In this document: positions 41,877-52,139 of the stretch, in pieces | Position numbering within the stretch: the stretch's first letter is position 1 | Layout: the number at the start of each line of letters is the position of its first letter | From: Pseudomonas putida | GTDB taxonomy: Bacteria > Pseudomonadota > Gammaproteobacteria > Pseudomonadales > Pseudomonadaceae | NCBI RefSeq assembly: GCF_028682395.1 | Contig: NZ_JANHLC010000015.1 | Span: 1-56,053, forward strand | Reading direction: 5' to 3' | DNA: 56,053 nt | Position numbers and translations under genes: made by a program | Notes under the pieces: generated by a model | What the model was told of the DNA's origin: nothing | The model's input: only the letters and a program-made list of their open reading frames with translations | Databases searched by the model: none

Positions 41877-43435
41877 CCGCCAAAGAGCAGAAACGCCAAC
41901 CCATCTCCACCGGCTCGGAATGGACGTTCGAGCTGATCCAGGCCTATGACCGGGAAATCAGTCGTATCGCGGCGGGCTACGCCCTGGACACCTATCCCAA
42001 CCAGATCGAGGTCATCACCGCCGAGCAGATGATGGATGCCTACGCCTCGGTCGGCATGCCCCTGGGCTACCACCACTGGTCCTATGGCAAACACTTCCTC
42101 AGCACCGAAAAATCCTATAGTCGCGGGCAGATGGGGCTCGCCTACGAGATCGTGATCAACTCCGACCCCTGCATCGCCTACCTGATGGAAGAAAACACCA
42201 TCTGCATGCAGGCGCTGGTGGTTGCCCATGCCTGCTACGGGCACAACAGCTTCTTCAAGGGCAACTATCTGTTCCGCACCTGGACCGATGCCAGCTCGAT
42301 CATCGACTACCTGGTCTTCGCCAAGCAGTACATCATGCAGTGCGAAGAACGCCACGGTATCGACGCGGTCGAGGACCTGCTCGACTCCTGCCACGCCCTG
42401 ATGAACTACGGGGTCGACCGCTACAAACGCCCTTACCCGATCTCCGCCGAAGAAGAACGACGGCGCCAGAAAGACCGCGAAGAGCACCTGCAAAAGCAGA
42501 TCAACGACCTCTGGCGCACTATTCCCAAGGGCGCCGGCAAGCTCAGCGACAAGGACAACGCGCGCTTCCCCGCCGAGCCCCAGGAAAACATCCTGTACTT
42601 CATCGAGAAGCACGCCCCACTGCTGGAACCCTGGCAACGCGAGATCGTGCGGATCGTGCGCAAGATCGCCCAGTACTTCTATCCACAGCGCCAGACCCAG
42701 GTCATGAACGAAGGCTGGGCGACGTTCTGGCATTACACGCTGATGAACGACCTGTATGACGAAGGCCTGGTGACCGAAGGCTTCATGATGGAGTTCCTGA
42801 CCTCCCACACCGCCGTGGTCTTCCAGCCTGGTTTCGATAGCCCCTATTACAGCGGCATCAACCCCTATGCGCTGGGGTTTGCCATGTACCGTGACATTCG
42901 CCGTATGTGCGAACACCCCACCGAAGAAGACCGCCGCTGGTTCCCGGATATCGCCGGGACCGACTGGCTCTCCACGCTCAAGTTCGCCATGAGCAGCTTC
43001 AAGGACGAGAGTTTTATCCTGCAGTACCTTTCACCGCAGGTTATCCGCGACCTGAAGCTGTTCAGCATCCTTGATGATGACCAGAAAGACGACCTGCTGG
43101 TGCCGGCCATCCATGATGAAAGTGGCTACCGGACGATCCGCGAAACCCTGGCCGCGCAGTACAACCTCGGCAACCGCGAGCCCAACGTACAGATCTGGAG
43201 CATCGATGTACGGGGCGATCGCTCGCTCACCCTGCGCCACCAGCAACATGACCGCAAACCACTGGGCGACTCCACTGAAGAAGTGCTCAAGCACCTGCAT
43301 CGTCTTTGGGGCTTCGATATCCACCTGGAAACCTTGCAGGGCGACCAGGTCATGAAGACCCACCATGTCCCCCCCAAGGGCGAACATGCCGAAGGCGAGT
43401 ACGGACGCCTGGACCTGGCCGTCATTCACCTTTAG
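41873..43435 (+). CDS. SpoVR family protein (YcgB)
   Basis: 520-residue SpoVR-family protein, cytoplasmic, biochemical function unknown; named after a Bacillus sporulation gene although Pseudomonas does not sporulate. Conserved segments include GYALDTYPNQIEVI, MPLGYHHWSYGK, HACYGHNSFFKGNYLF and NEGWATFWHYTLMNDLYDEG, the last with a zincin-like HExxH-resembling layout but without HExxH. The four-base overlap with yeaH indicates a stoichiometric three-gene module. Confidence 0.92.
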   Translation: MTAKEQKRQPISTGSEWTFELIQAYDREISRIAAGYALDTYPNQIEVITAEQMMDAYASVGMPLGYHHWSYGKHFLSTEKSYSRGQMGLAYEIVINSDPCIAYLMEENTICMQALVVAHACYGHNSFFKGNYLFRTWTDASSIIDYLVFAKQYIMQCEERHGIDAVEDLLDSCHALMNYGVDRYKRPYPISAEEERRRQKDREEHLQKQINDLWRTIPKGAGKLSDKDNARFPAEPQENILYFIEKHAPLLEPWQREIVRIVRKIAQYFYPQRQTQVMNEGWATFWHYTLMNDLYDEGLVTEGFMMEFLTSHTAVVFQPGFDSPYYSGINPYALGFAMYRDIRRMCEHPTEEDRRWFPDIAGTDWLSTLKFAMSSFKDESFILQYLSPQVIRDLKLFSILDDDQKDDLLVPAIHDESGYRTIRETLAAQYNLGNREPNVQIWSIDVRGDRSLTLRHQQHDRKPLGDSTEEVLKHLHRLWGFDIHLETLQGDQVMKTHHVPPKGEHAEGEYGRLDLAVIHL

Positions 43436-43499
43436 CCGCAAGCCGGACCTGCGTTGGCGCCATGCAAGGGTTATCCTGTGGCGCTAACGGAGATTCATC

Positions 43500-44735
43500 A
43501 TGCAGATATACAAAGTCGGCGGCGCGGTCCGTGACCGCCTGTTGGGCAGACCTGTCACCGATATCGACTGGGTCGTAGTCGGCGCCACGGCCGAGGACAT
43601 GCTGGCCCGAGGATTTCGCCCTGTCGGCAGCGATTTCCCGGTATTTCTCCACCCTCAAAGCGGTGAGGAATATGCTCTGGCCCGCACCGAGCGTAAAAGC
43701 GGTCGCGGCTACGGTGGCTTCATCTTCCACGCCAGCCCCGAAGTGACCCTGGAAGAAGACCTGATCCGACGCGACCTGACCATCAATGCCATGGCCGAGG
43801 ACGAACACGGCCAGTTGACCGACCCCTATCACGGCCAGGACGATTTAAAGAATCGCCTGCTCCGCCACGTTTCCCCTGCATTTGCAGAAGACCCCTTGAG
43901 GGTTTTGCGTGTTGCCCGCTTTGCCGCGCGCTATGCCGACCTGGGTTTCACCGTCGCCGCGCCGACCCTGGAACTGATGCGCCAGCTCAGCGCCAGCGGC
44001 GAGCTACAGGCGTTGACGGCAGAGCGTACCTGGAAGGAAATTTCCCGCGCCCTGATGGAAGATCAACCCCAGGTCTTTATCCAGGTGCTGCGTGACTGCG
44101 GCGCATTGCAGGTGCTGATGCCTGAAGTCGACGCGCTGTTTGGGGTACCGCAGCCCCCCATCCATCATCCGGAGATCGACAGCGGCGTACACACCCTGAG
44201 CGTTCTGCAACAGGCTGCACGGCATGCCCAGCCGCTGACCGTACGCTGGGCCTGCCTGCTGCACGACCTGGGCAAAGGTCTGACCCCGCCAGAGCAATGG
44301 CCACGGCATATCGCCCATGAGTTTAAGGGCCTGCGCCTGATCAAAGCGGTCAACGAGCGTTTCAAGGCCCCCCGCGATTGCCAGGAGCTGGCCTTGCTGG
44401 TGGGAGAGTTCCACACCCATGGCCACCGCGCGCTCGAGCTCAAGCCCTCGACGCTGCTCGAGCTATTGCAACGGTTTGATATCTACCGCAGGCCGCAGCG
44501 CTTCGAGGAATTCATCATGGCTTGCGAGATGGACGCACGCGGTCGTCTCGGCCTGGAGGATCGGCCGTATTCACAGGCCGATTACCTGCGTGGCGCGGCC
44601 ACCGCTGCCCAGGCTGTCGCGGTGCAACCCCTGCTGGAACAGGGTTTCAAGGGCCCGGATCTGGGCGAGGCCCTCAAGCACGAACGCCTGAAGGCACTGA
44701 CTGCCTACAAGGCGCAGGCCGTTTCAGCGAACTGA
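43500..44735 (+). CDS. cca: Multifunctional CCA-adding enzyme
   Basis: tRNA nucleotidyltransferase that adds or repairs 3' CCA, with an HD domain for phosphatase/phosphodiesterase activity. The 411-residue length equals the E. coli enzyme (412). The N-terminus shows GGAVRDRLLG and DIDWVVVG with two metal aspartates, then RRDLTINAMA; the HD motif is in LLHDLGKG near 260. Its 3' end overlaps that of convergent folK by 12 bases. Confidence 0.96.
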   Translation: MQIYKVGGAVRDRLLGRPVTDIDWVVVGATAEDMLARGFRPVGSDFPVFLHPQSGEEYALARTERKSGRGYGGFIFHASPEVTLEEDLIRRDLTINAMAEDEHGQLTDPYHGQDDLKNRLLRHVSPAFAEDPLRVLRVARFAARYADLGFTVAAPTLELMRQLSASGELQALTAERTWKEISRALMEDQPQVFIQVLRDCGALQVLMPEVDALFGVPQPPIHHPEIDSGVHTLSVLQQAARHAQPLTVRWACLLHDLGKGLTPPEQWPRHIAHEFKGLRLIKAVNERFKAPRDCQELALLVGEFHTHGHRALELKPSTLLELLQRFDIYRRPQRFEEFIMACEMDARGRLGLEDRPYSQADYLRGAATAAQAVAVQPLLEQGFKGPDLGEALKHERLKALTAYKAQAVSAN

Positions 44736-45251
44736 GAGCAATGCCGCCGGCGTCAATTGAACCCCACGCCATTCAAACGGCACCGGCGCGAGCACTTGGT
44801 CGATCTGCGCCTCGGCCCATAACTCGGCAAAACTGCGGCCAACTTCCGGGTGCAGTTTTTGCGCCGCGATCAACGACAATGGCCACAGGACGAAGGCATT
44901 TCGCAGAATTTCCGCTCGCGGCAGAATCAATCCGTCGAAATTGCCCACCTGTTCGCCATACAACAGCACGTCGATATCCAGCGGCAGGCCCTTGCGTTCG
45001 GGGGCGTAGCGGCCATTGTCGGCCTCGATGAACTTGAGCCGCCGGTCCAGCTCCATCAATGGTAGGTCGGTAAACGCCGACACGACCAGATTGAAGAAGG
45101 GACCACTCTTGATCCCGACCGGCTGACTCTCGAACACCGCCGAACAGCGTAGGTCGAGCAGAAATCCGGCCAGCGCGTCGAGCCCCGCACACAGATGGGT
45201 TTCGCGCTCGATATTGCTGCCGAGCCCAAGATAAACCTGAGTTAGCGACAT
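44724..45251 (-). CDS. folK: 2-amino-4-hydroxy-6-hydroxymethyldihydropteridine pyrophosphokinase
   Basis: Folate pathway enzyme that pyrophosphorylates 6-hydroxymethyl-dihydropterin. The 175-residue protein has YLGLGSNIERE at the N-terminus, GPFFNLVVSAFTDLPLMEL, and the signature APERKGLPLDIDVLLYG. It overlaps the upstream folB gene by ten bases, forming a folB-folK pair, and its last codons overlap cca on the other strand. Confidence 0.93.
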   Translation of the reverse strand: MSLTQVYLGLGSNIERETHLCAGLDALAGFLLDLRCSAVFESQPVGIKSGPFFNLVVSAFTDLPLMELDRRLKFIEADNGRYAPERKGLPLDIDVLLYGEQVGNFDGLILPRAEILRNAFVLWPLSLIAAQKLHPEVGRSFAELWAEAQIDQVLAPVPFEWRGVQLTPAALLSVR

Positions 45252-45595
45252 CCGCGCTCGATCTCCACGCCCACGCCACGGGCCGCCGCAACGGCACCCG
45301 GCTTGGTCAGTTTCAAGTGCAGCCAGGGAATCTGGAATTCACTCATCAACACTTGCGCCAGGCGCTCGGCAAAGGTTTCCACCAATTGGAACTGCGCCTG
45401 CTCGGCGAAAGCCTGGATACGCGCACTGACGCTGGCGTAATCGAGCGCCAGGGTCAGGTCATCGCCAGCTGCCGCCGGGCGGTTATCCCAGGCAAAACTG
45501 AGATCAAGACGCAGGCACTGACGGATGCCACGCTCCCAGTCATAGGCACCGATCACGGTGTCGACTTCCAGGCCCTCGATAAACACTCTGTCCAA
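45242..45595 (-). CDS. folB: Dihydroneopterin aldolase
   Basis: Converts dihydroneopterin to 6-hydroxymethyl-dihydropterin plus glycolaldehyde, directly before FolK. The 117-residue product begins DRVFIEGLEVDTVIGAYDWER and ends with LTKPGAVAAARGVGVEIER, both typical. No ATG is available; TTG 45595 with GGAG eight bases upstream gives the family N-terminus, while a second TTG eight codons further up would add unrelated residues. Confidence 0.9.
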   Translation of the reverse strand: MDRVFIEGLEVDTVIGAYDWERGIRQCLRLDLSFAWDNRPAAAGDDLTLALDYASVSARIQAFAEQAQFQLVETFAERLAQVLMSEFQIPWLHLKLTKPGAVAAARGVGVEIERGCR

Positions 45596-45669
45596 GCACT
45601 CTTCTCCGCAGCACGACAAGGGCGCAATGCGCCGTTAGAATCAGGGCGTCCCCGCCCGGAATGGTTAGC

Positions 45670-46239
45670 ATGTTTTGGTTACTGGCAATCCTCGCCTACC
45701 TGCTTGGCTCCCTGTCCTTCGCCATCCTACTCAGCCGCCTGACGGGCAACCCCGACCCACGCATGAGCGGCTCCGGCAATGCTGGCGCGACCAACATGCT
45801 GCGCCTGGCCGGTAAAAAACTGGCCGTGCTGACCTTGCTCGGCGACCTGTGCAAAGGCCTGTTGCCGGTGCTGATCGCCAGCCTGATCGGCCTCTCCCTG
45901 CAACAGCAGGCCTGGATCGGGGTCTGCGCCGTACTCGGCCATCTTTATCCGGTGTACTTCCGCTTTAAAGGCGGCAAAGGCGTCGCGACCGCCGCCGGCA
46001 TGCTGCTGGGGCTTTATCCTCCCGCCGCATTACTGGCCATTGGCGCATGGCTGCTGACCTTCTACCTGACCCGTACCAGCTCCCTGGCCGCACTGATTGC
46101 CACGCCCCTGACCCTGCCATTGCTGGCCTGGCAGGAGCCCGCCGCGCTGGTGCCCATGTCAGCCCTTACAGGGCTGATCGTCTGGCGACACCGCGGCAAT
46201 CTACGTGACCTGTTTGCGGGACGCGAACGGCATTTCTGA
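45670..46239 (+). CDS. plsY: Glycerol-3-phosphate acyltransferase PlsY
   Basis: Inner-membrane acyltransferase that uses acyl-phosphate to acylate glycerol-3-phosphate, the first step of phospholipid synthesis. The 189-residue protein has five predicted helices. The three PlsY motifs are seen as GSGNAGATNMLR, GHLYPVYFRFKGGKGVATAAG and the C-terminal LTGLIVWRHRGNLRDL. ATG 45670 (MFWLLAILAY) is preferred over ATG 45661 for length and spacing. It is divergent from folB. Confidence 0.95.
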   Translation: MFWLLAILAYLLGSLSFAILLSRLTGNPDPRMSGSGNAGATNMLRLAGKKLAVLTLLGDLCKGLLPVLIASLIGLSLQQQAWIGVCAVLGHLYPVYFRFKGGKGVATAAGMLLGLYPPAALLAIGAWLLTFYLTRTSSLAALIATPLTLPLLAWQEPAALVPMSALTGLIVWRHRGNLRDLFAGRERHF

Positions 46240-46279
46240 ATACCCACCATGAAAATCGTTCAGCCCGCTCGCAGCCCAC

Positions 46280-47305
46280 TTACAACGGCGACAGCTGCTC
46301 CATCGGCCAGCGCGCCTGCACAGTGATTGCCAGGCTTTCGTGCTGACCGGCCTGCAAACGCTGGCAACCGGCAAAGGCAATCATCGCACCATTGTCCGTG
46401 CAGAACTCGGGGCGCGCGTAGTACACATTGCCTTGCATGGCACCCAGCATGGTCTCCAGCGAAACGCGCAGGGCCTTGTTGGCGCTGACGCCGCCAGCGA
46501 TCACCAAACGCTTCATGCCCGCGTGCTTGAGGGCCCGCTTGCACTTGATGGTCAAAGTCTCCACCACCGCCTGCTGAAAGGCCAGGGCGATGTCGCAACG
46601 GGTTTGCTCACTGTCGTCCCCGGCACTCTGGCACTGTTGCCAGGTATTCAGCGCAAAGGTCTTCAAGCCGCTAAAACTGAAATCCAGCCCCGGACGATCG
46701 GTCATCGGCCGCGGAAACACAAAACGCCCGGCTTGCCCCTGAGTCGCCATCCGGGCGATTTCCGGCCCGCCAGGGTAGTTGAGCCCCATCATTTTCGCGG
46801 TCTTGTCGAACGCTTCACCCGCCGCATCGTCCAGGGTTTCGCCCAGCAACTCGTATTGACCGATACCGTCGACCCGAACCAACTGGGTGTGCCCGCCGGA
46901 CACCAACAAGGCGACAAACGGAAACTCCGGCGGTTGCTCTTCCAGCATCGGCGCCAGTAAGTGGCCTTCCATATGGTGCACGCCCAGGGCCGGAATACCC
47001 CAGGCAAAAGCCAGGGACTGGGCGCACGAGGCCCCCACCAGCAACGCGCCGACCAGGCCCGGCCCGGCAGTGTAGGCAATGGCGTCGATTTCGGTCGGCA
47101 CGCAGTCGGCTTCGGCCAAGACCTGGCGGATCAACGGCAGCATGCGCTTGACGTGATCGCGCGACGCAAGCTCGGGCACAACGCCACCATAGGCCCGATG
47201 CAAATCGATCTGACTGAACAGCGCATCGGCCAAGAGCCCGCGCTCACTGTCATACAATGCGACACCGGTTTCATCGCAAGAAGTTTCTAATCCCAGTACT
47301 AGCAT
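46280..47305 (-). CDS. tsaD: tRNA N6-adenosine threonylcarbamoyltransferase
   Basis: Catalytic subunit for t6A37 modification of ANN-decoding tRNAs, working with TsaB, TsaE and TsaC. The 341-residue ASKHA-fold protein begins LVLGLETSCDETGVALYD, has the metal-binding GVHHMEGHLLAP near 107-118 and VAGGVSANKALR. It lies divergent from rpsU, an arrangement conserved in gammaproteobacteria. Confidence 0.96.
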   Translation of the reverse strand: MLVLGLETSCDETGVALYDSERGLLADALFSQIDLHRAYGGVVPELASRDHVKRMLPLIRQVLAEADCVPTEIDAIAYTAGPGLVGALLVGASCAQSLAFAWGIPALGVHHMEGHLLAPMLEEQPPEFPFVALLVSGGHTQLVRVDGIGQYELLGETLDDAAGEAFDKTAKMMGLNYPGGPEIARMATQGQAGRFVFPRPMTDRPGLDFSFSGLKTFALNTWQQCQSAGDDSEQTRCDIALAFQQAVVETLTIKCKRALKHAGMKRLVIAGGVSANKALRVSLETMLGAMQGNVYYARPEFCTDNGAMIAFAGCQRLQAGQHESLAITVQARWPMEQLSPL

Positions 47306-47392
47306 GGGTTTGCGCCTTGTAGAGGCTGAATTCGAAGGCGCGCATAATAGTCGTCACTCCCTGCCCCGGCCAGCGCTTTTCGATCAGAGGCT

Positions 47393-47421
47393 TTGCATTC
47401 CCGGCTGTGAGGGGTTAACAT
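47393..47421 (+). promoter_or_regulatory. Candidate rpsU promoter
   Basis: TTGCAT (47393-47398), 17 bases, then TAACAT (47416-47421), about 80 bases before rpsU. It would drive the rpsU-dnaG-rpoD cluster. Inferred from consensus. Confidence 0.45.
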
Positions 47422-47502
47422 CCGCAACCCTTAAAAACCGACGATCTCCTGCGCGTTTTGCCTAGAGACGTTGACCCCGGTAATGAATGAAGGTAGCTCT
47501 GG

Positions 47503-47718
47503 ATGCCAGCCGTCAAAGTTAAAGAGAACGAACCCTTCGACGTAGCTCTGCGTCGTTTCAAGCGCTCCTGCGAAAAAGCCGGTGTTCTGGCTGAAGTTCG
47601 TAGCCGCGAATTTTACGAGAAGCCGACTTCTGAGCGTAAGCGCAAAGCAGCAGCCGCTGTTAAGCGTCACGCCAAGAAAGTTCAGCGCGAGCAGCGCCGC
47701 GCCGTTCGTCTGTACTAA
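47503..47718 (+). CDS. rpsU: 30S ribosomal protein bS21
   Basis: 71-residue, strongly basic ribosomal protein of the small subunit, needed for efficient initiation. The sequence ([20 protein letters not shown], ending RRAVRLY) is the standard gammaproteobacterial bS21. First gene of the macromolecular synthesis cluster; a hairpin 30 bases downstream probably lowers read-through into dnaG. Confidence 0.98.
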
Positions 47719-48149
47719 TACACAGACGTTTGTCGCAAGCTTCTGCCAAGCCCGGCCCTCAGCCGGGCTTATGGCATTTGCGGATATCGCTTGATGCTTT
47801 ACGTCAACGCCGCCCATGCGACCGCGACAACCCTGCTTCACCCCGTCAGACCTGGCTCCTGCCAGCGGTGCACGTCTTACTGACGAGCCTTCCAAGGCTA
47901 TTGACGAGCACACCCTTTCCGTACGCTCTCGAGCATTGCGCGACCACCCAGGTCCCCGCCGGACTCGATAGCCGCTTTAAAAAAACCAAACCAAAAAGCC
48001 TGATTGAAGCTAACGTCAGAAGATTTTTGGCAGATACACTTTCCGACCGTGCACGGGCCAACGACCGATCATCGAGCAGCGACTTGCCCTGCACGCTGTA
48101 TCGAATAGCGTTGCGCTAGCTCCGTCTCTACTGCTGCGATGAGAACGCC
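47719..48149 (+). other. rpsU-dnaG intergenic region, no gene seen
   Basis: 431 bases without a convincing coding region. It holds a terminator hairpin (47748-47770) and a small AGCCT/AGGCT hairpin (47886-47899). The 11-base near-repeat TA(C/T)TGACGAGC occurs at 47878 and 47899, 21 bases apart, and an A-rich stretch runs at 47973-48000. PAO1, as I recall, has a GatB/YqeY-domain gene at this place; no trace of it is recognisable. A leaky terminator and RNA-processing site are known here in E. coli. Confidence 0.6.
47748..47770 (+). terminator. Attenuating terminator after rpsU
   Basis: AAGCCCGGC (47748-47756) pairs perfectly with GCCGGGCTT (47762-47770) around CCTCA; the T-tract is short. It resembles the partial terminator that keeps dnaG expression far below rpsU in E. 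coli. Confidence 0.7.
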
Positions 48150-50108
48150 ATGGCCGGGCTAATCCCCCAGAGCTTCATTGACGACCTACTGAACCGCACC
48201 GACATCGTCGACGTGGTCAGCTCACGCGTGCAAATGAAGAAAGCCGGCAAGAACTACACCGCCTGCTGCCCGTTCCACAAGGAAAAGACCCCATCCTTCA
48301 GCGTCAGCCCGGACAAGCAGTTCTACTACTGCTTTGGCTGCGGCGCCGGCGGCAACGCCCTTGGCTTTATCATGGACCACGACAACCTGGACTTCCCCCA
48401 GGCCGTCGAGGAACTGGCCAAGGCCGCCGGGATGGAGATCCCCCGCGAAGAAGGTGGTCGCGCGCACAAGCCGCGCCAGCCCACCGACTCGCCGCTCTAC
48501 CCGCTGCTCAATGCCGCCGCTGACTTCTATCGCCAGGCCCTCAAGAACCACCCGGCCCGCAAAGCCGCCGTGGACTACCTCAAGGGGCGCGGCCTGACGG
48601 GCGAAATAGCCCGAGACTTTGGCCTCGGCTTCGCCCCGCCGGGCTGGGACAACCTGTACAAGCACCTGAGCAGCGACAGCCTGCAGCAACGCGCCATGAT
48701 CGACGCCGGCCTGCTGATCGAAAACGCCGAGACCGGCAAACGCTACGACCGTTTTCGCGATCGCGTCATGTTCCCGATCCGCGACAGTCGCGGCCGCATT
48801 ATCGCCTTTGGCGGGCGCGTGCTGGGCGATGACAAGCCCAAGTACCTGAACTCGCCGGAAACCCCGGTCTTTCATAAAGGCCAGGAACTCTACGGGCTGT
48901 TCGAGGCACGCAAGCACAATCGCAACCTCGACGAAATCATCGTCGTCGAAGGCTATATGGACGTGATCGCCCTGGCTCAGCAAGGGCTGCGCAATGCCGT
49001 GGCAACGTTGGGCACAGCAACCAGCGAAGAGCATATGAAGCGCCTGTTTCGCGTGGTGCCCAGCGTGCTGTTCTGCTTCGATGGCGACCAGGCCGGGCGT
49101 AATGCTGCCTGGCGAGCCCTCGAAGCCACCCTGCCCAGCCTGCAGGACGGCCGGCGCGCACGCTTCCTGTTCCTGCCCGAGGGCGAAGACCCGGACACAC
49201 TGATTCGCGCCGAAGGCACCGACGCCTTTCGCGCCCGAATCAATCAGCACGCACAGCCCCTGGCTGACTATTTCTTCCAGCAACTGACCGAAGAAGCCGA
49301 TCCGCGTTCTCTGGAGGGCAAGGCGCATATGGCCACCCTCGCCGCACCGCTGATCGACAAGGTGCCCGGCGCCAACCTGAAAACCCTGATGCGTCAGCGC
49401 CTCAGCGAGATTACCGGGCTGAGCAACGACGCGATGAGCCAGCTGGTTCAAAGCGCGCCACCGGACGCGCCACCAGCCTACGATCCTGGCATCGATTACG
49501 GCGCCATGCCGGACTACTCAGACTACAATCCTGGCGACGCCTATACACCGCAACAGGAGTGGACGCCGAAGAAGCCCGGTGCCGACGGCAAGAAGTGGGA
49601 CAAGAAACCCTGGGACAAAAATGGCAAGCGCCAGGGGGATCGTGATCAACCCCGTGGCCCGCGCATTCCGGCGGCCGTCGAGCCGCCGACGCTCGCAGCG
49701 CTGCGCACCCTGCTCCATCACCCGCAGTTAGCGGCCAAGGTTGAAGAAGCAGAGCATTTTGCCGCCGAAGATCAGACCAACGCACAGCTTCTCGTGGCCC
49801 TGATTGAAGCCTTACAGAAAAATCCTAAGCTAAGCTCTATTCAGCTTCTTTCGCGCTGGCATGGCACCGAACAGGGCCGCCTGCTGCAACGATTGCTGGA
49901 AAAGGAGTGGCTGATTGAAGGAGATAACCTTGAACAACAGTTTTTCGACACCATAACTAGCTTGTCAGCTCGTCAGCGCGAACGCGCGCTGGAGCAACTT
50001 CTCAGGAAATCGCGTCAAAGCGAATTGAGCACTGAAGAGAAAAATCAGTTGCTCGAGCTGTTGAAACGCAATGTTCCTGCATCAAACCCGACCTCAACTG
50101 GCGCGTGA
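48150..50108 (+). CDS. dnaG: DNA primase
   Basis: Makes RNA primers at the replication fork. The 652-residue protein has the CHC2 zinc site C40-H43-C61-C64, a TOPRIM core with EGYMDV and FDGDQAGRNA, and a C-terminal DnaB-interaction domain. Between core and C-terminal domain (about 450-515) lies a low-complexity, Lys/Trp/Pro/Asp-rich linker. That linker and the total length exceed E. coli DnaG (581). Second gene of the rpsU-dnaG-rpoD cluster. Confidence 0.97.
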   Translation: MAGLIPQSFIDDLLNRTDIVDVVSSRVQMKKAGKNYTACCPFHKEKTPSFSVSPDKQFYYCFGCGAGGNALGFIMDHDNLDFPQAVEELAKAAGMEIPREEGGRAHKPRQPTDSPLYPLLNAAADFYRQALKNHPARKAAVDYLKGRGLTGEIARDFGLGFAPPGWDNLYKHLSSDSLQQRAMIDAGLLIENAETGKRYDRFRDRVMFPIRDSRGRIIAFGGRVLGDDKPKYLNSPETPVFHKGQELYGLFEARKHNRNLDEIIVVEGYMDVIALAQQGLRNAVATLGTATSEEHMKRLFRVVPSVLFCFDGDQAGRNAAWRALEATLPSLQDGRRARFLFLPEGEDPDTLIRAEGTDAFRARINQHAQPLADYFFQQLTEEADPRSLEGKAHMATLAAPLIDKVPGANLKTLMRQRLSEITGLSNDAMSQLVQSAPPDAPPAYDPGIDYGAMPDYSDYNPGDAYTPQQEWTPKKPGADGKKWDKKPWDKNGKRQGDRDQPRGPRIPAAVEPPTLAALRTLLHHPQLAAKVEEAEHFAAEDQTNAQLLVALIEALQKNPKLSSIQLLSRWHGTEQGRLLQRLLEKEWLIEGDNLEQQFFDTITSLSARQRERALEQLLRKSRQSELSTEEKNQLLELLKRNVPASNPTSTGA

Positions 50109-50122
50109 GGTCACAGCTCGGG

Positions 50123-50128
50123 TATAAT
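50123..50128 (+). promoter_or_regulatory. Consensus -10 upstream of rpoD
   Basis: TATAAT lies 49 bases before the rpoD start, inside the dnaG-rpoD gap. No strong -35 is visible. An internal promoter for rpoD independent of rpsU is known in related clusters. Confidence 0.4.
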
Positions 50129-50176
50129 CCTCGGCTTGTTTTTTTGCCCGCCAAGACCTTCAGTGGATAGGGTGTT

Positions 50177-52024
<1,848 letters not shown>

Positions 52025-52028
52025 TGAC

Positions 52029-52054
52029 AAAACCCCCGGCTTGCCGGGGGTTTT
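52029..52054 (+). terminator. Terminator after rpoD
   Basis: A 12-base-pair stem, AAAACCCCCGGC (52029-52040) with GCCGGGGGTTTT (52043-52054), separated by two bases. Ends the macromolecular synthesis operon. Confidence 0.9.
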
Positions 52055-52139
52055 GCTTTCTAGCCATTGATGTTCCCCCCTATCTGGCCATTTGCCCGTC
52101 TACACTCGAAGCATTCTCCCGTGCCATAACGAGACCGTT

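Noticed and set aside
47730..48119. A 129-codon frame in the rpsU-dnaG gap
   Set aside because: It crosses the rpsU terminator hairpin, has no ribosome-binding site and no resemblance to YqeY or any known protein.
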